From Phytoseiulus persimilis (Eukaryota > Arthropoda > Arachnida > Mesostigmata > Phytoseiidae), in NCBI GenBank assembly GCA_037576195.1, contig CM075103.1, forward strand, positions 6,138,001 through 6,202,000: a stretch of 64,000 bases of DNA, in the 5' to 3' direction. This document shows, piece by piece, positions 1 to 12,029 of this stretch. Position numbers and translations under genes: made by a program. The first letter of the stretch is position 1. Each line of letters starts with the position of its first letter. Under the pieces are notes generated by a model. It saw only the letters and a program-made list of their open reading frames with translations. It was not told the origin of the DNA and did no database searches.

Positions 1-2031
1 AAAACTCATATTTGGCTCACTCTCAAATTGAAATCGTCTTCTGAAGGCTCCGGAATGCGCAGCCTCAGGGCGTTCCTGTTTCCGAGAGATTCTTTCGTGG
101 AAGAGGCCGTTGATGCGCACGAGTCCGGTTGGAATACTCGAGCGACGGAAGCAACAGCTGAGCATCCTCAGCGCTCGTCTATCGTTCGATTAAGGCTGTT
201 TCGACAGTATGCTCGTGTCACTTAACTCAAGATCTCGAAGGCTCCTTGAGGATGTCGTTGATGGCTCTGAGTGGAGAGGGAATGCAACGGGATACGAGAC
301 ATCCAACCTGGATGAACATGTTTGACCGTCCGAGTCGTCCTGTCATCCCTCTCCTAACTCAATGAGCTCACTCTACCATGGAGCCTTGCTCTCAGAGTCG
401 GCTTTGCCGTTTTGTGTCTTCGAAAACGTGTCAGGCTTACGTGAACGAACTCTTCGATGGATGCAGTGACGGGTCTAATGGGATACTGATCTCAGGAGAA
501 CTCGCATGGTTGGCCTTCAGACATTCGAGTTCCCATGAACTTGTCCCTGTGTTCTCGCTTCCGTAAGACTTGGAACCGAGGAGCGCGCTAGTTTCACAGT
601 CGGCGCCGATTTTCGGATCCGAATCCCGGACAGCGAGGTCTGTGAGTCTTCCTTACTGTGGGAGAAGAGTCGGCATCATTCGTCGCACTGATTTCCTTGA
701 GAGTGGAACAGCGCTGTTCGGTGGAGAGAAAGTGAAATCCTGACATGATAGAGATGGGAACGAGTCAGCGACTCTCGTTTGGGGGTTCAGACAGCATCCC
801 ATCTGGCCGTGTTTTCGCTTCAATAGAGCTAGAGGAAACAACAGATTTGGGGCGCCGCTGTCCAAGAGCAACACCCGAGCAATCGTCTAAAGGGAATACT
901 TCATTCGTCACTGTCCATGCGGGGATGGGCTCATTATTATTTGACGGTCAGCAAGATCAGCGTTGGAAATTTTGATGACCTCTGCTGTAGGGGACAGGAT
1001 GCGGGATAGCACACCTATCCAACTTCCGATCAATGTTCTCGATTCGCCCCAGCTTCCAGGGAGAACCGAACCTGGATAAATATTCTAGCCGGGCCGATCG
1101 AGCCGGGTTGATAGAGCCGTATCTCTCGAAATGAAGTGATTGACTGTGATATAATTGCTTCATTCTGCATCTAGAGACCTCCCTATTTGAGACTCTGGAT
1201 CGAGAATTGAAACGCGGGGAAGCACGAACTGGCCCGAAACCGTTGCTGTATACGGGTCAAGTGCTTCCTGAATCGAGAACCGACCGCGCCTTGTGCAATG
1301 GCTTGTACGTGATATTCTCCGTCACGGCCTCTCTGGAACTGCTGGTGAAACTCAACACTAGAGTACAGACGACGGCACCGACTCCAATGAAATCATCCTG
1401 ACTCTCGAAGATGAGCGGTGATCTCTTGAGAGAAACTCGCAGCTCTGATCGCTCGCAAACTCATTCCTGCAAGTTTGGCAAACGCTGCCGCGGCTAACCC
1501 AACGGAATCGAAAGCTTTGTGAATCCCGAAAAGATTATAGTCCGATCTGACGACGGCGACGACTTCTTCCTGACGACTTCAACAACAATAATAATGACAA
1601 CGCTGTGTCACAGGCTCAAATCTCGTTAGTGAACCGACAGTCGTTTTTGACCGACCGGTAGAAAAACTGTCGACGCGGTTGTTGGCGCTCGGGAAACGGA
1701 TTCTCCGAGCCTCGATTTTATTACAGGAACGAATATTTCTGCCTAAGCGGAACATTTCGCTTGTCGTTCTGCGGTTGACAATGTTGTTCCTGTCCTTCGC
1801 AGGGTTTAAGCGTCTGGTTTAGGTGAGAGCCCCATACGGTGGACGCATTCATCTTTAGTGTCTCCTTCCCCTTCGCATCCAATGACGATATGCGCTACGA
1901 TTCCTGGCAGCTTACACTGAGGTACGACGAGAAGTTCTGGGAATTCGGTTCCCATCGGAAAAATCGTTATCTGCATCTTGGTCGATCTTGGAGCTTGTCT
2001 CCGCAAACGTGAGAAGTAGCCTACGTCTTGG
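1..2031. other. Spacer, no gene seen
   Basis: Only short ORFs are present (under 80 codons), without family motifs or convincing splice structure. I see nothing I can name here. Confidence 0.5.
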
Positions 2032-2039
2032 CTGCTATC

Positions 2040-3356
2040 GAGGCTTTGTGACGGTTATTCAACCGCGGTTGATAAACGCAATAACCACAAATATTTTGCG
2101 GTTTTTAAGCGCAATAACCGCGAGCGAATCGCGGCTATGACCGCATTCAGCCGAAATTTCCCGAAACGGATGATATTTTGAGAAAGCTTGGCTAAGGATC
2201 TGGAATGAGATGCCGAGAATTGGAGAGAAATGAATTGCTTCTGGAACTGTGACATCTTGTGCGATGACTCCCGTTGAACGAAGTTCGTACACACTTCCGA
2301 AAGCCGGGCTTGGCGAGAAATTATACCTGGACGTATCACACATCAGTTGCAGCCTCCCCATGTCCCCATGAACAAGCCGTTCTAGGACTCGAGGAGCCAG
2401 CATTGGAGGCGGAAGGCTCACTCTTCCAGAGCTTTGCGCATCTGGTAGGATCAACGAACACACAGCGGGAGTAGCTATTGTGTGGGTTGCACCCGCGTTG
2501 GAAGGCATCGGTTAGAGAATCGTGATGAAGTCCCACCAGAAAACAGAGATCTCTCATGCACTGGTCGGAACCGAGAGCACCCTCTTTGAAGACCGCAACG
2601 GTGATATCGACGCCGGGAGCAGTATCTGTAGTCAGGAACAACTGGAAGCAGCACAAAAGAGGACCTCAAGGATTCCCAATGAAAAAAACTCGAGAATCAG
2701 GACGTCGAATTCACGTGAGTCATCCGAACCCCACAAAGAAGCATGCCTTCGGGCACTCTTCGCTCGTGAAAAGAAATCGGCCTCAATGCCACAATTCACA
2801 GTTTGCAACACTTCCGCAGCGGATCGTGAGTAGTTGAACCCAAAATTGCTAACCACATTCATCGGACGCGAGGCTCCACAATACAAGATGATCGCTTTTG
2901 CAGGAGGATAATGTGCCGAAGATTCCGTGACCTTCAAACAATGTTCCCAGCCCACCTGACCACGGTCGAGTTGTAACAAACAAGTTTTTATCAGATGTGT
3001 TTTGCGATCTTGTTTCATCCGTTAATTACAGATCCTCCTTTCTGATAAAAGAGGAGAAGCTTCCAGGAAATCATAGAAAGTTTTCTCTCTCAGGTCGAAA
3101 CTCTCCTTTGGGAAGGATATCGAGGAGTTGTAGTGTATTTCCTTCGTCTTCGGCTATGACTCGTTCCAATATGGTCAGGCGTGAAAACGATAGTATCGAT
3201 GAAGGATCTTCTCGGAATCACGTGTCTGGGCACCTCCCCATATAACCGTGGTTATTCGCGGCTAAAACCGCGGTTTTCAGTCCTAATTTTGAGGTTAACC
3301 GCTATTGCGGTTATGCCTTTACGGTTTTTCAGAAATGCGGGTATTTGCAACGCCTA
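2040..3356. mobile_element. hAT-like element with GCGGTTA-rich ends, copy 1
   Basis: A 1.3-kb element is flanked by a perfect 8-bp duplication CTGCTATC (2032-2039 and 3357-3364). Its ends are imperfect inverted repeats, AGGCTTTG at the left and the complement of AGGCGTTG at the right. Just inside each end lie clusters of AACCGC/GCGGTT words (about 2052-2150 and 3245-3345). Its interior matches, on the opposite strand, the element at 44011-46460: for example 3095-3250 against 44150-44290, and 2200-2300 against 45095-45160. An 8-bp duplication is typical of the hAT superfamily. Minus-strand ORFs at 2632-3018 and 2336-2656 may be remnants of its coding region, but I recognise no transposase motif. 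Confidence 0.75.
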
Positions 3357-3364
3357 CTGCTATC

Positions 3365-6300
3365 CCTCGGTCGCGCGTGTGTAAGCCGGTGGGTTCAACG
3401 GGTCGAGGAATGCGTCGAATCTAGTTGGGCCAAAGGACGGCTCCCACGAGAGTTATCGCGTATATTACTGGGGAGACCTTTTTTTCTTCAAGTGTGGATA
3501 CAAGCGGAGCGTATCCAGGTCGAGTCCTATCCAGGGTTTGCGAAAGCCGGTTCTCACGGCCGGTTCTCTGTGTTCTACGCGGAACGAACTCTTATCAGGT
3601 CTGCCTGATGAATCTTTAGTCAGCTTGACGCTGTCCAAGTCGTACCATGTCTTCGAAACCGTTGGTCTCTTCACAGGGGTTCGCTGCCCCACATTTCTCT
3701 TTCTGCTCTCCCTGAGTGTCTGAAGGCTCTCCGGAATGGTTATTATTGCGTTGCAACAAATGACTTGCTGAGCTACCGGAGCCTTCCGGAGGATTTCGGT
3801 AATCTCGGATCGGCTGGATTTCCGGAGTACTGTTACACTGAGCCTCGGGATTGCTTCATTCGCTTTCTTTAACAGTGTATCCCAGTTTTCGGATCTATGG
3901 GAAATCTGCTCCGTCGGGAGTCATAACCAGTTTGCCCGCAGCATTGAGCAGCGTCCAAGTGATGGTCGGTTTCTCAATATCATAGAGAACCTTCCTCGTT
4001 ATCGCGGAAAAATCAGAGTTATCGGGAGCACGTCTCGAAGACTTACGACATCGAGTCACACACCTTACTGACTCGTTGTTGACGTTGGAAACCGAATACA
4101 GCAGCCACTGTCGCGTTCAAGTAGGCAGTGCGCATTTTCAACAAAGAGATCATGGGAGCTTGACTATGAAATATCCGCTTTGGCTAGCCCACAACAAAAA
4201 AAATGTGTCCACGCGATCGATTGCCGGAAACCACATCAAGCACTGACGAAAAAAAACAAACGAGCAGATCCCAGATTGTCTGGAAAGATGGGTGATGATC
4301 CGGAAAAGTAGCTCAGACCGTCGCAGTTACAGGCAGCGAGCAGTCCTTTACCAAAGACACGAGAGGGCAGGGATACGACTCCAGAGAAAAAGGTGGAACA
4401 GAGATTTATTTCGAGGACATATCGAGGTTCGTTGAACCCAAGTTGTTGGCGAACCTGTGAGATTCTCCATCCAGGCATATGCGACGCATCGGGAATCTGT
4501 TCACAAGAGCACGCTTCAGCTAGCATTTCAAGTATGAAGTTTGCCCATGATCCAGCTGGGAATTGACCCCCGAAAACTCTGTCTAAGAGCGCACTCAAAA
4601 ACAGGCGGGTGGGCGCACTCACACTGAAATTCACAGCTCTCTCAACTGAGAGAATATGTATTTTCAGGAAGAATGATTTTGTCTCCCCGGTTCTTCAGCA
4701 GAAAAAAAACGTTGATTCTTCGGTCTTACTCCATGAAAGGTGGCCCAGCCTCCACCCAGCGTTAATTCCGACATAGTGTACCCAGCAAATCATTCAAAAA
4801 CGCGCGGGACATCCAGGGAGCCTTCGCAAAGTTTCCCTCTCACCAGAAAGGAATTTTCGGTTTCTCCTGTCGGGTCCGAGATCACTCGTAACGACTCGGA
4901 TTTCTCGAGACCAGAAGGCTTTCATAGAGGCTTGGAGCCGCGCGCAGTTCAGTAGCAAACTGAATCAGTTCTAATTTCATGATGCTCACGAACCGCGCGA
5001 CTCAGCTCAAATTCTCGAGATAAATGTTTTATTCTTGAAAAATATGATATTGGACATTATCGAACTTGAAGTCTAGTAACCAGATATCAGTGTGCTGGCC
5101 TGGGAAACCGCGAGCCCCCATCGTTACTATATTCTTCGAGGCCGCGGGCCCATTAACTCAGTTTTACCTCCTGAACCAAGCGTTCCTAAAAGCAGGACTA
5201 TAAGCCCCCCGTTCGGGTACAGATCATAGGCGGGAGGCGAAGATCTCGAGGGCTAGCTTTTTGAGCCGTGCAAACGTTCAGCAGCCGAATAATTTCAAGT
5301 ATGATTCACGCTTCCGTGTCGGCTCCTCGTGTGTCTCTCGTCTTCCACATACTCTTCGGTTGGTCGGAGATGCTCTCCGAGTCATGGAACCTTGCGGGAC
5401 ACGCCGACATCTGTCACGACGCCTTCACGGAGGAAGCATTTTCATGCTCTAAGGGCTCTCTCGACAAGCCGAGCCCCTCCGCCATTCCTTGATGAGCTGG
5501 AACGAAAGGGGCTTCTGCTGAAAGCTCCCGGCAACCGGTGGGAGACAGTGGCGTCCATGAGCGCCTCTCATGAGGATCGCTCTCTGATCTGAAGTAAAAA
5601 CAGGAAAAAAAAAAAGTCACTTAGATTCCAGGCTCGAGTTATTTCTGATATCTTATTCGTTTTCCGTGCTCCGACCTCCAACCCATAGGCGTAGCGAGCC
5701 CCCATGATGCCCGGGCGGATTTGATGCCCCCCTCTCCAACTAGATTATTAAATGAGAAACTGGATTACCTATTCTTGGAGGGTAATTTTCCTCGCTTCAG
5801 GAGCTGCGAACTCGTCTATAGACTCCTCGAAATTAAACTCATCCGTGATAGACGTCTCGTTAGATAGGACAGCGAGGTTTGTGAACTTCGTTGGTGACAT
5901 GGAGGCTCGCAGATGATTCTTTCTTTTTTAGAGTCTCAATTCCGAAAAGCTTTGTTCGCATGCGGCAAAACTCATCGCGAGAGTTAGAAAGAACCAGGGC
6001 ACAATCACAGTATTTGGAGCAGAGGTATTAACGCTTTATCGACAGATGAACCCGAGCAGCTCTCAGAAGCCACTTCTCATAAGGCTCGTTCTCTCATCCA
6101 CGGCAGAAAAAATAACTGAACCTCGCTTCTCGATCAGGAAGGAGGAAGAAAATTGATGCTGGTTCGTGAAGGGGGTGAAAAATCTGATGCAACGATCCGA
6201 TTTTGCCCCTACTCCGAGGATTCGAGGAGGAAATTCCACCCTTGAGAGGTCGAGTGTCCTGATCTGGCAGCTTATGGCCGGGGCAGACCGCCCCCCCCCC

Positions 6301-9300
6301 TCGCTACCCTACTGGTGGGAGATGTCAAGGGATTGGCCGATGCTCAGAATCTGAGGTGGCGCCGCTCTTCCTGGGACAAGCCTTTGCCCGAAATACAAAA
6401 CGTGTCGTCATCCAGTGGTTCCACAACTGCTACTGGCTCCACGAAGCGGCTATGCAAGATCCGACTGTCTTTTTTTTCAAATCCTGGAAGGCCGTTTGGC
6501 GCCGTGCATCGCGGGGGAGGACCGCAAAGGGTAGCGCTCCGGTTGTTTGTGGAGACGGGATCGGGTAGCCATCTCACGTTTCCAGCCAAGGCATTCGGGG
6601 CTCTGAAGCGTGAAAGTGACAACTTCACAGTGACAGATATTCGTGACACGCGTTGGCTTGCGTGGCTTGAAGCAGTCGGAACGGCGTGGCCAGGTCGTGA
6701 ATCTTCTGGCGACCCCTTCTTGGAGAGTATTTGGACGCCTCGATAATTCAGTGGCTGTCACCGTTCACATCGAGCGTCCCCATTCCGCTCTCATCAAGCT
6801 CTCCTCGAGGTAACAAGTACCTTCGGGGACAAGGGAGACATTTCCTTTACCCGAGTAAAGCTCGCCAACAAGCAACGGGGAACTGGCAGATGTATCCAGG
6901 AAAGTGGTCAAACGCCGTACTGAACATGATGTCGATTGTGGGTATCTATACTGAAGCATGGAACAAAACTGACATTCTGAAAGAGAGGTATGACTGCGGG
7001 AATATCGAAGTCATATATACAGGGAGGTGAGAACCTCACACGAACTTCCTGTATTCACAGATAAGAAAGAGGATCCGAGAGACACAGGAGATCAAATGGA
7101 AGCGAGATATCTCGCTGAAACCAAGTCTGGAGTTCTGCCGGCAGGGCAAAACGTGTATCGATATGGATTGCTTCTTCTGAGGAAACCGAAGAGGCGACGC
7201 TCTCCTACACACTAAGAAACCGTGAAACACTTAATATATGACTGCATCAACGCATACTACACGGAAGAGGATTTCCTTCTCAGGCCGGGTTCCCAGGAGA
7301 TGATGAGAGACCGCTCAATCGTGATACGGACGGAACAAAACTCGAAACACTGGGAGAAGGAGATCGATGATCTGCTGCGATGCTCCTGACACGAAGAGAA
7401 GAACGGTGATAGGAGTAACACCAACACCCTAAGCGACATCTGGATCAACGAATACCAAACCATGATTCAGGGTCGGGTTTGCTCCATGAGCGTCGAAACC
7501 ACAAAACATCAGCCGCGCGAAGAACTACAGAAGTATGCAGTGGAGGACCGCATGGAGAGCGTGTATCTCTTGTCATTATTCGCTTCAACAGGATTCTTCG
7601 CGTGGGATTCAAGGGTGCTTCTTCTCCAGTCGTGCGTTCCTGAATAAATTGGCGAAGCACGGAGAAATCTTGCGCTCACGCACTGCTCAGTGAACAAGCT
7701 CTCGCTTCGCAGAAGCATTCAGATCACCTCAGCGCATCTCGAGTTTTCCGCCAAGTCCGGAGCGTCAACTTGCCGAAATCCAGTCGCCAATATTGGGAAG
7801 ACCGTGCCGGATGCTCAACGCTAGTTCCTTCCGATCACAATCAGTTGGCCGGTTTTCTCTGCTCGAAGGTCGCCCAGTTTCTGTGGTGAACGCTAGAGAC
7901 CAAGATTGAAACGTCCTTCCTGAGAGTCTTGATTTCGCGAAAACTCAGCCGACTGCCTGTTGTGGGACTCGGCGGTTGCATGCCGCCGAACTCTCACTCG
8001 AAGTAATAACCGGAGAGGAGTCCAAGAAATTGGCTTTGCTCCCCATGTCGAGAACGGGCGAGATCCATCTCGGACGTCCCCTCCCTCCGTCGATCCCATG
8101 TCGAGGTCAGCGTCTCCTGTCACGATTTCCCCACGACTCCGGAGATGCTTACCAGCAAGCTCTCCCCCGCGCCCCGATGTACTCACTCCCGCTTTATTGT
8201 TTCGCTGCTTAGGCAGCAGTGAATCGATTTACGGCTAGCGGTTGGAGAGTGGATCATTCGGCTGTAGCTTGCCCGTGTCTTCATTACCATATCTGTCCTC
8301 GAATGTTTACGGACATTTTGTGATTTCTGAAATAGCTTCACTGAATGCGATATACACCTCTTGGGTGCCTTCAGCTGTTCTGCGTCGTTCAATTCCAACG
8401 GAGCAGAGCGGAAATTCCTCTTCGAAAATTATAGCCGTCGAGCTGCAAATCCAGTCGTGTCCTCCTTTTTCAATCTCCGAGAGTTTGTTGAGCTACGCGG
8501 TCTTGTCGCGATGCACGTGAGGCAGTCATGGACCTCCGCAGTCGGAGAGCATGAGGAAATTCCCATACTTCCCCTCAATCATCTTCACAGAGGCCCGAAG
8601 TCCAGAAAGACCGGAAGCTGGGAGGCAATCGCACCCTCCTCTCCCCGCTGGACCGATCGCTCCGATCTGGAGCGAAGGGACTGACCCTGAATAGTTGACG
8701 TCATATGAATGGATGAAATTCCGCTAGAAACTCCGCACTGCATCGCAATAGAAGATCGCGGGCAGCCGCGGGAAGAAGACGATAGAAAACCGAGCTGAGA
8801 GGTTCATTCAATACGTGTACTGAAGACTTTTCGAGCTAGGTCTCTGACAAGTCTCGCATCGCGCTCTTAGCAGAGGTTTCCCGATGTTTTCCCCCGGAAG
8901 GGCCTTACGCCTGACTGATAATCTAGAGGCGGCGTCGCGACCCCGACAGGTAATGTAGGAGCAGCACGGAACCCAATAAGCATTTAATCTCCCCCACAGA
9001 GATATTCCTCGACTGCTCCTGGAGGTGACAGCGATCGTAACGAGGAGACCCGAGAATACTTTCCCATTCGTTCGGTCCCATCAGTGCTCCGAACTTGATC
9101 TTCCGGAAACGGCCCAATCGAAGAGCTCGTTGTGTTTTTTTTGAACCAACTTCTCCAGCTTATCGACGACCAAACGACGGGACGAAAACAGTCTCCATCC
9201 AGGCGTACGTGGATGATCGATTCCGACTTTGGGAAGCGTTGCATATCGTCAGCTTGATCCACTTCATCCGATCGGTTTCATATCGCGCACAGCGAAGAGT

Positions 9301-10180
9301 CATTTGGTTGGACCGAAAGTGGACTGGGTTACTCTCCGCGCAGTTGCCTTGGCCGCTCGAGGGCGCTGACGTAGCGGGGAAACAGGAGCTCCGGACTCAG
9401 GAGTCTCGGAGTGGCTGAGCGGGCGCCATCTTGGTTTGAAGGGCGCTTACATCGGTTCGAGGGTACGTGAAAGTGGAAATCAACGTGAGTCACTCCACGG
9501 TGGGAGAAACGGTAGCTTTCCGCGACGACTACTCGACCTCTCGGCGCTATGAAACCGTGCAGCGTCTCACATCTCATCACTGTATGAGGTAGGCACGACA
9601 TCGAAGTTTCCGAAAAATCCTGTAGGTCAAACATTCCAACGGATACGGGTGGAAGTTAACCTCTCCAACTTCATGGACGTTCTAAAATGTCGAGAGCGCG
9701 GTACTTCGAACGATCCTCTTGCTGATGGAACGCCAGACTATTAGCCCTTGTCTGCCTCGACGGAGACTCGTTTAGTATCGCTCTCTGGGGATATAGTGAC
9801 AGCGGGAATATATCTATATATAGCGTGAATACCTGATTAGAATCCTCGGAGACGATGCCGAGATCCCGAGAGTTCACCAGCTTCGAAGCTCCGCTCTGAA
9901 TGGACTCCTCGGGCAGGATCTCATCCGTGAAATCCCTCGTTAACGCCCCGCTTTTCTGGCGGAAAAATTTCGGTTTCGAACTCGGAACGAGCATTCCCGT
10001 AGAGGGCTAACAGCGTTCCAAAAGGTGCTACGAGCACTCCAGCTGAGCTCTTTCGAGCATGGCTGAGTTTGATGAATACTGGAATGCGACAGTGACCACA
10101 TTGGTAAATGGCATGCAAACATTTCGACAGGTGTGGATGAACTCGGAACGGTTCTTCTCATAGTTGGTCTCAGTCAAGGG
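3365..10180. other. Spacer upstream of stoned
   Basis: No gene is supported. A 132-codon minus ORF (4236-4634) and a 143-codon plus ORF (6315-6746) have no motif I recognise. Around 7220-7390 (+) a frameshifted stretch reads LIYDC followed by about 50 open codons to a stop. It faintly recalls the tail of non-LTR retrotransposon ORFs, but it is too short and broken to call. The stoned 5' UTR and promoter should lie in the last few hundred bases, but no clear TATA box or start site stands out. Confidence 0.45.
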
Positions 10181-11981
10181 ATGTCTAAGGTTGCGAAAAG
10201 TGGACTGAAGTTTGTGAAAAAGAGAGTCGCTGGACATAAGCGCTCGGCTGAGGTTAGTGCAGTTAATTAGAGGTCGCTTCCTAGAGTTCTCCAACATTCT
10301 TCCGCATTTCTCAGACGGATTATGTTTCAATTCTGGAATGAGCGCAATGCTACGCCCCGGCAGTCGCTACGTTATGACGATCGAGGCCATTCGTTCGAAT
10401 TCCCAATCATCCCTCAACTCCAACAGGTCCACAATAGGCTCCTGAAACTATCCGAAAAACCCTCATCTCCAGTTTTTTTTTTTTCTGACTGACTCGGTGG
10501 AAATTCATGCATGGTTGGGAGACGAGCGGTCGGTTTTTTGGCATGAGATGCGCAGTGACGTCCTGCACGGTCCGTGACTTTCGAGACTCGATGTCATGCA
10601 AGAACGGAAAACTAATACCACGTAACGAAGTGATCCAATCCGAAGGATATCGAGGACGAGGCTTACGAGCGGGAACTTGCCATCCAAGCAGCCAGGGAAG
10701 CAGGGCTAGCGAGCAACGTCCATCCGTCACATCAGGTTCGTGAACAAAATAAGTTTTCGAGCTTCGAGAGCTTCAGTTGTCGTGCTCGTCAAGGGAAATA
10801 GATGCCGGGCTCTGGATCGAATATGCGAATCCCCAAAACCTCCATTTCCGTTGTTCTGCTGTGCCCGTACAAACCATGTGTCGCATAACGTGCGATGACA
10901 CAGCGCCGCCAGGTACAAACTCGATTTTGCGTCGGAAAGCAGAGCTCGGGGTCTTGAGTTGCGTTCCAGCCCGGTCTCGATGCTTGTTTTTCTCAAGAAT
11001 CTCTCGCTTTTCGCTCCAGGCTCAGACAGTTCTTCCACCGAAAGCAGAAGACGATGAGCTCGGCATCGCACAAGCAGCCGTGCCGCAAGACCCATCGGTG
11101 AGTTTCGAGGAAGATTCGTGCCTTTAATCGATGGATTTCTGCCCGACTGAGGAGCTTCATGCGCTGTTTCGTGGCTGCAGGTGAAAAAGTCGAGCGAGGA
11201 TTGGGAGCTGTTCAATAGGCTCCTCGGGAAAGTCGAAACCACGGTACAGTCGACAGTGCAGACCAACGAGAAACTCAAGCAATCATCCGTTGTCCAGGAT
11301 ATAATCGACAAGGGGAAAGAAGCGCAAGTTGTCATTCCTGAATACAAAGGCATCAAGTCGTTTGACGAGGCAAAGCGACAGAAGGAGGAGCGGGAGCGAG
11401 AGGCACTCAGGCAGCGTCGGGACGCCGATGGTACGCTCGCGGGTCGTCGCTGATTCACATTTTTCGCTTTAATACTCACTCGGCTCCGGTTGCGATTTGG
11501 TTGCGAAACGGTGTTCTCTGACCTCGTTCTTTATTTCCTCAGATTGGGAGCGTGCTTTCGAAAGCACTCCAAAAGCTCAGACGTCCGATGTCCTGCTCTT
11601 CGGCGATTCCGACGAGCAAACCAAACTCCCCTTCGCTCAATTCAGGTAAGAGGAGCTTGACTGAAGCTACGGAAGTCCTCTGCGAGACCAGGCTTGAAAA
11701 CACCTATACCACGACTCGGTAAACGAGAGGAAGCTGGTGTGTGTGAACGACCGGTTATTTCCAGTTCTTCCTCTGGACCATCTGCACCGAAAGTTCCCAT
11801 CGACGTCGATCCTTTCGACACCACGTTCATCTCTCCTGTTGATCACCACGGCACAGATTCCGGAGCTCTGCACACCGAGCCGGATCCCTTCGACACGAAA
11901 ATAATCGACGCCCGCATAGAAGAGGTTGGTAGACCCCGAGAAGAACCTGGTCCTTCAACGGAATCGGACCCTTCATCCTGA
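10181..11981 (+). CDS. stnA: Stoned-A-like endocytic protein (first ORF of stoned)
   Basis: Proposed exons: 10181-10252, 10646-10735, 11020-11097, 11181-11430, 11543-11645 and 11765-11981. Reading phase is consistent throughout and gives 269 aa. The N-terminus is basic (MSKVAKSG, then FVKKRV). Next come an acidic/helical stretch (EDEAYERELAIQ), an EDWELF block followed by a probable coiled segment, and two DPF motifs (VDPFDT and PDPFDT near the C-terminus) of the kind that bind the AP-2 alpha ear. Drosophila Stoned A is a longer neuronal protein acting with Stoned B in synaptic-vesicle recycling. No internal in-frame methionine exists after the start. The start has G at -3. The acceptor before 10646 is weak (AAG with no pyrimidine tract), so the first two exons are the least certain. 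The ORF stops 48 nt before the Stoned-B ATG, but a GT..AG segment at 11925-12005 could remove this stop. Assignment rests on position, DPF motifs and the W/F block rather than on an alignment. Confidence 0.72.
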
Positions 11982-12005
11982 AGGCTCATCCGTCGATTAT
12001 TCCAG
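11925..12005 (+). promoter_or_regulatory. 81-nt optional intron spanning the StnA stop
   Basis: The donor is GAG|GTTGGT; the same GTTGGT is used by the well-supported exon ending at 16716. The acceptor is GATTATTCCAG|G. The length is a multiple of three and both sides are phase 0. Retained, the message reads a StnA stop (TGA 11979-11981) and then a separate Stoned-B ATG (12030). Removed, StnA and StnB join in one frame of about 1,454 aa. Both outcomes are inferences from sequence. Confidence 0.6.
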
Positions 12006-12029
12006 GTGGAAAAGCGAACCAAGCGGAGA

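Noticed and set aside
2050..2160. GCGGTTA runs as interstitial telomere-like repeats
   Set aside because: The words are irregular, occur in both orientations and sit inside termini with target-site duplications; arthropod telomeres are usually TTAGG.
7220..7390. Possible tail of a non-LTR retrotransposon (LIYDC-like stretch)
   Set aside because: Needs a frameshift, no reverse transcriptase or RNase H motif is visible upstream, and there is no poly(A) or target duplication.
10727..11479. 250-codon minus-strand ORF
   Set aside because: It overlaps the StnA exons, whose plus frame has splice signals, phase continuity and family motifs.
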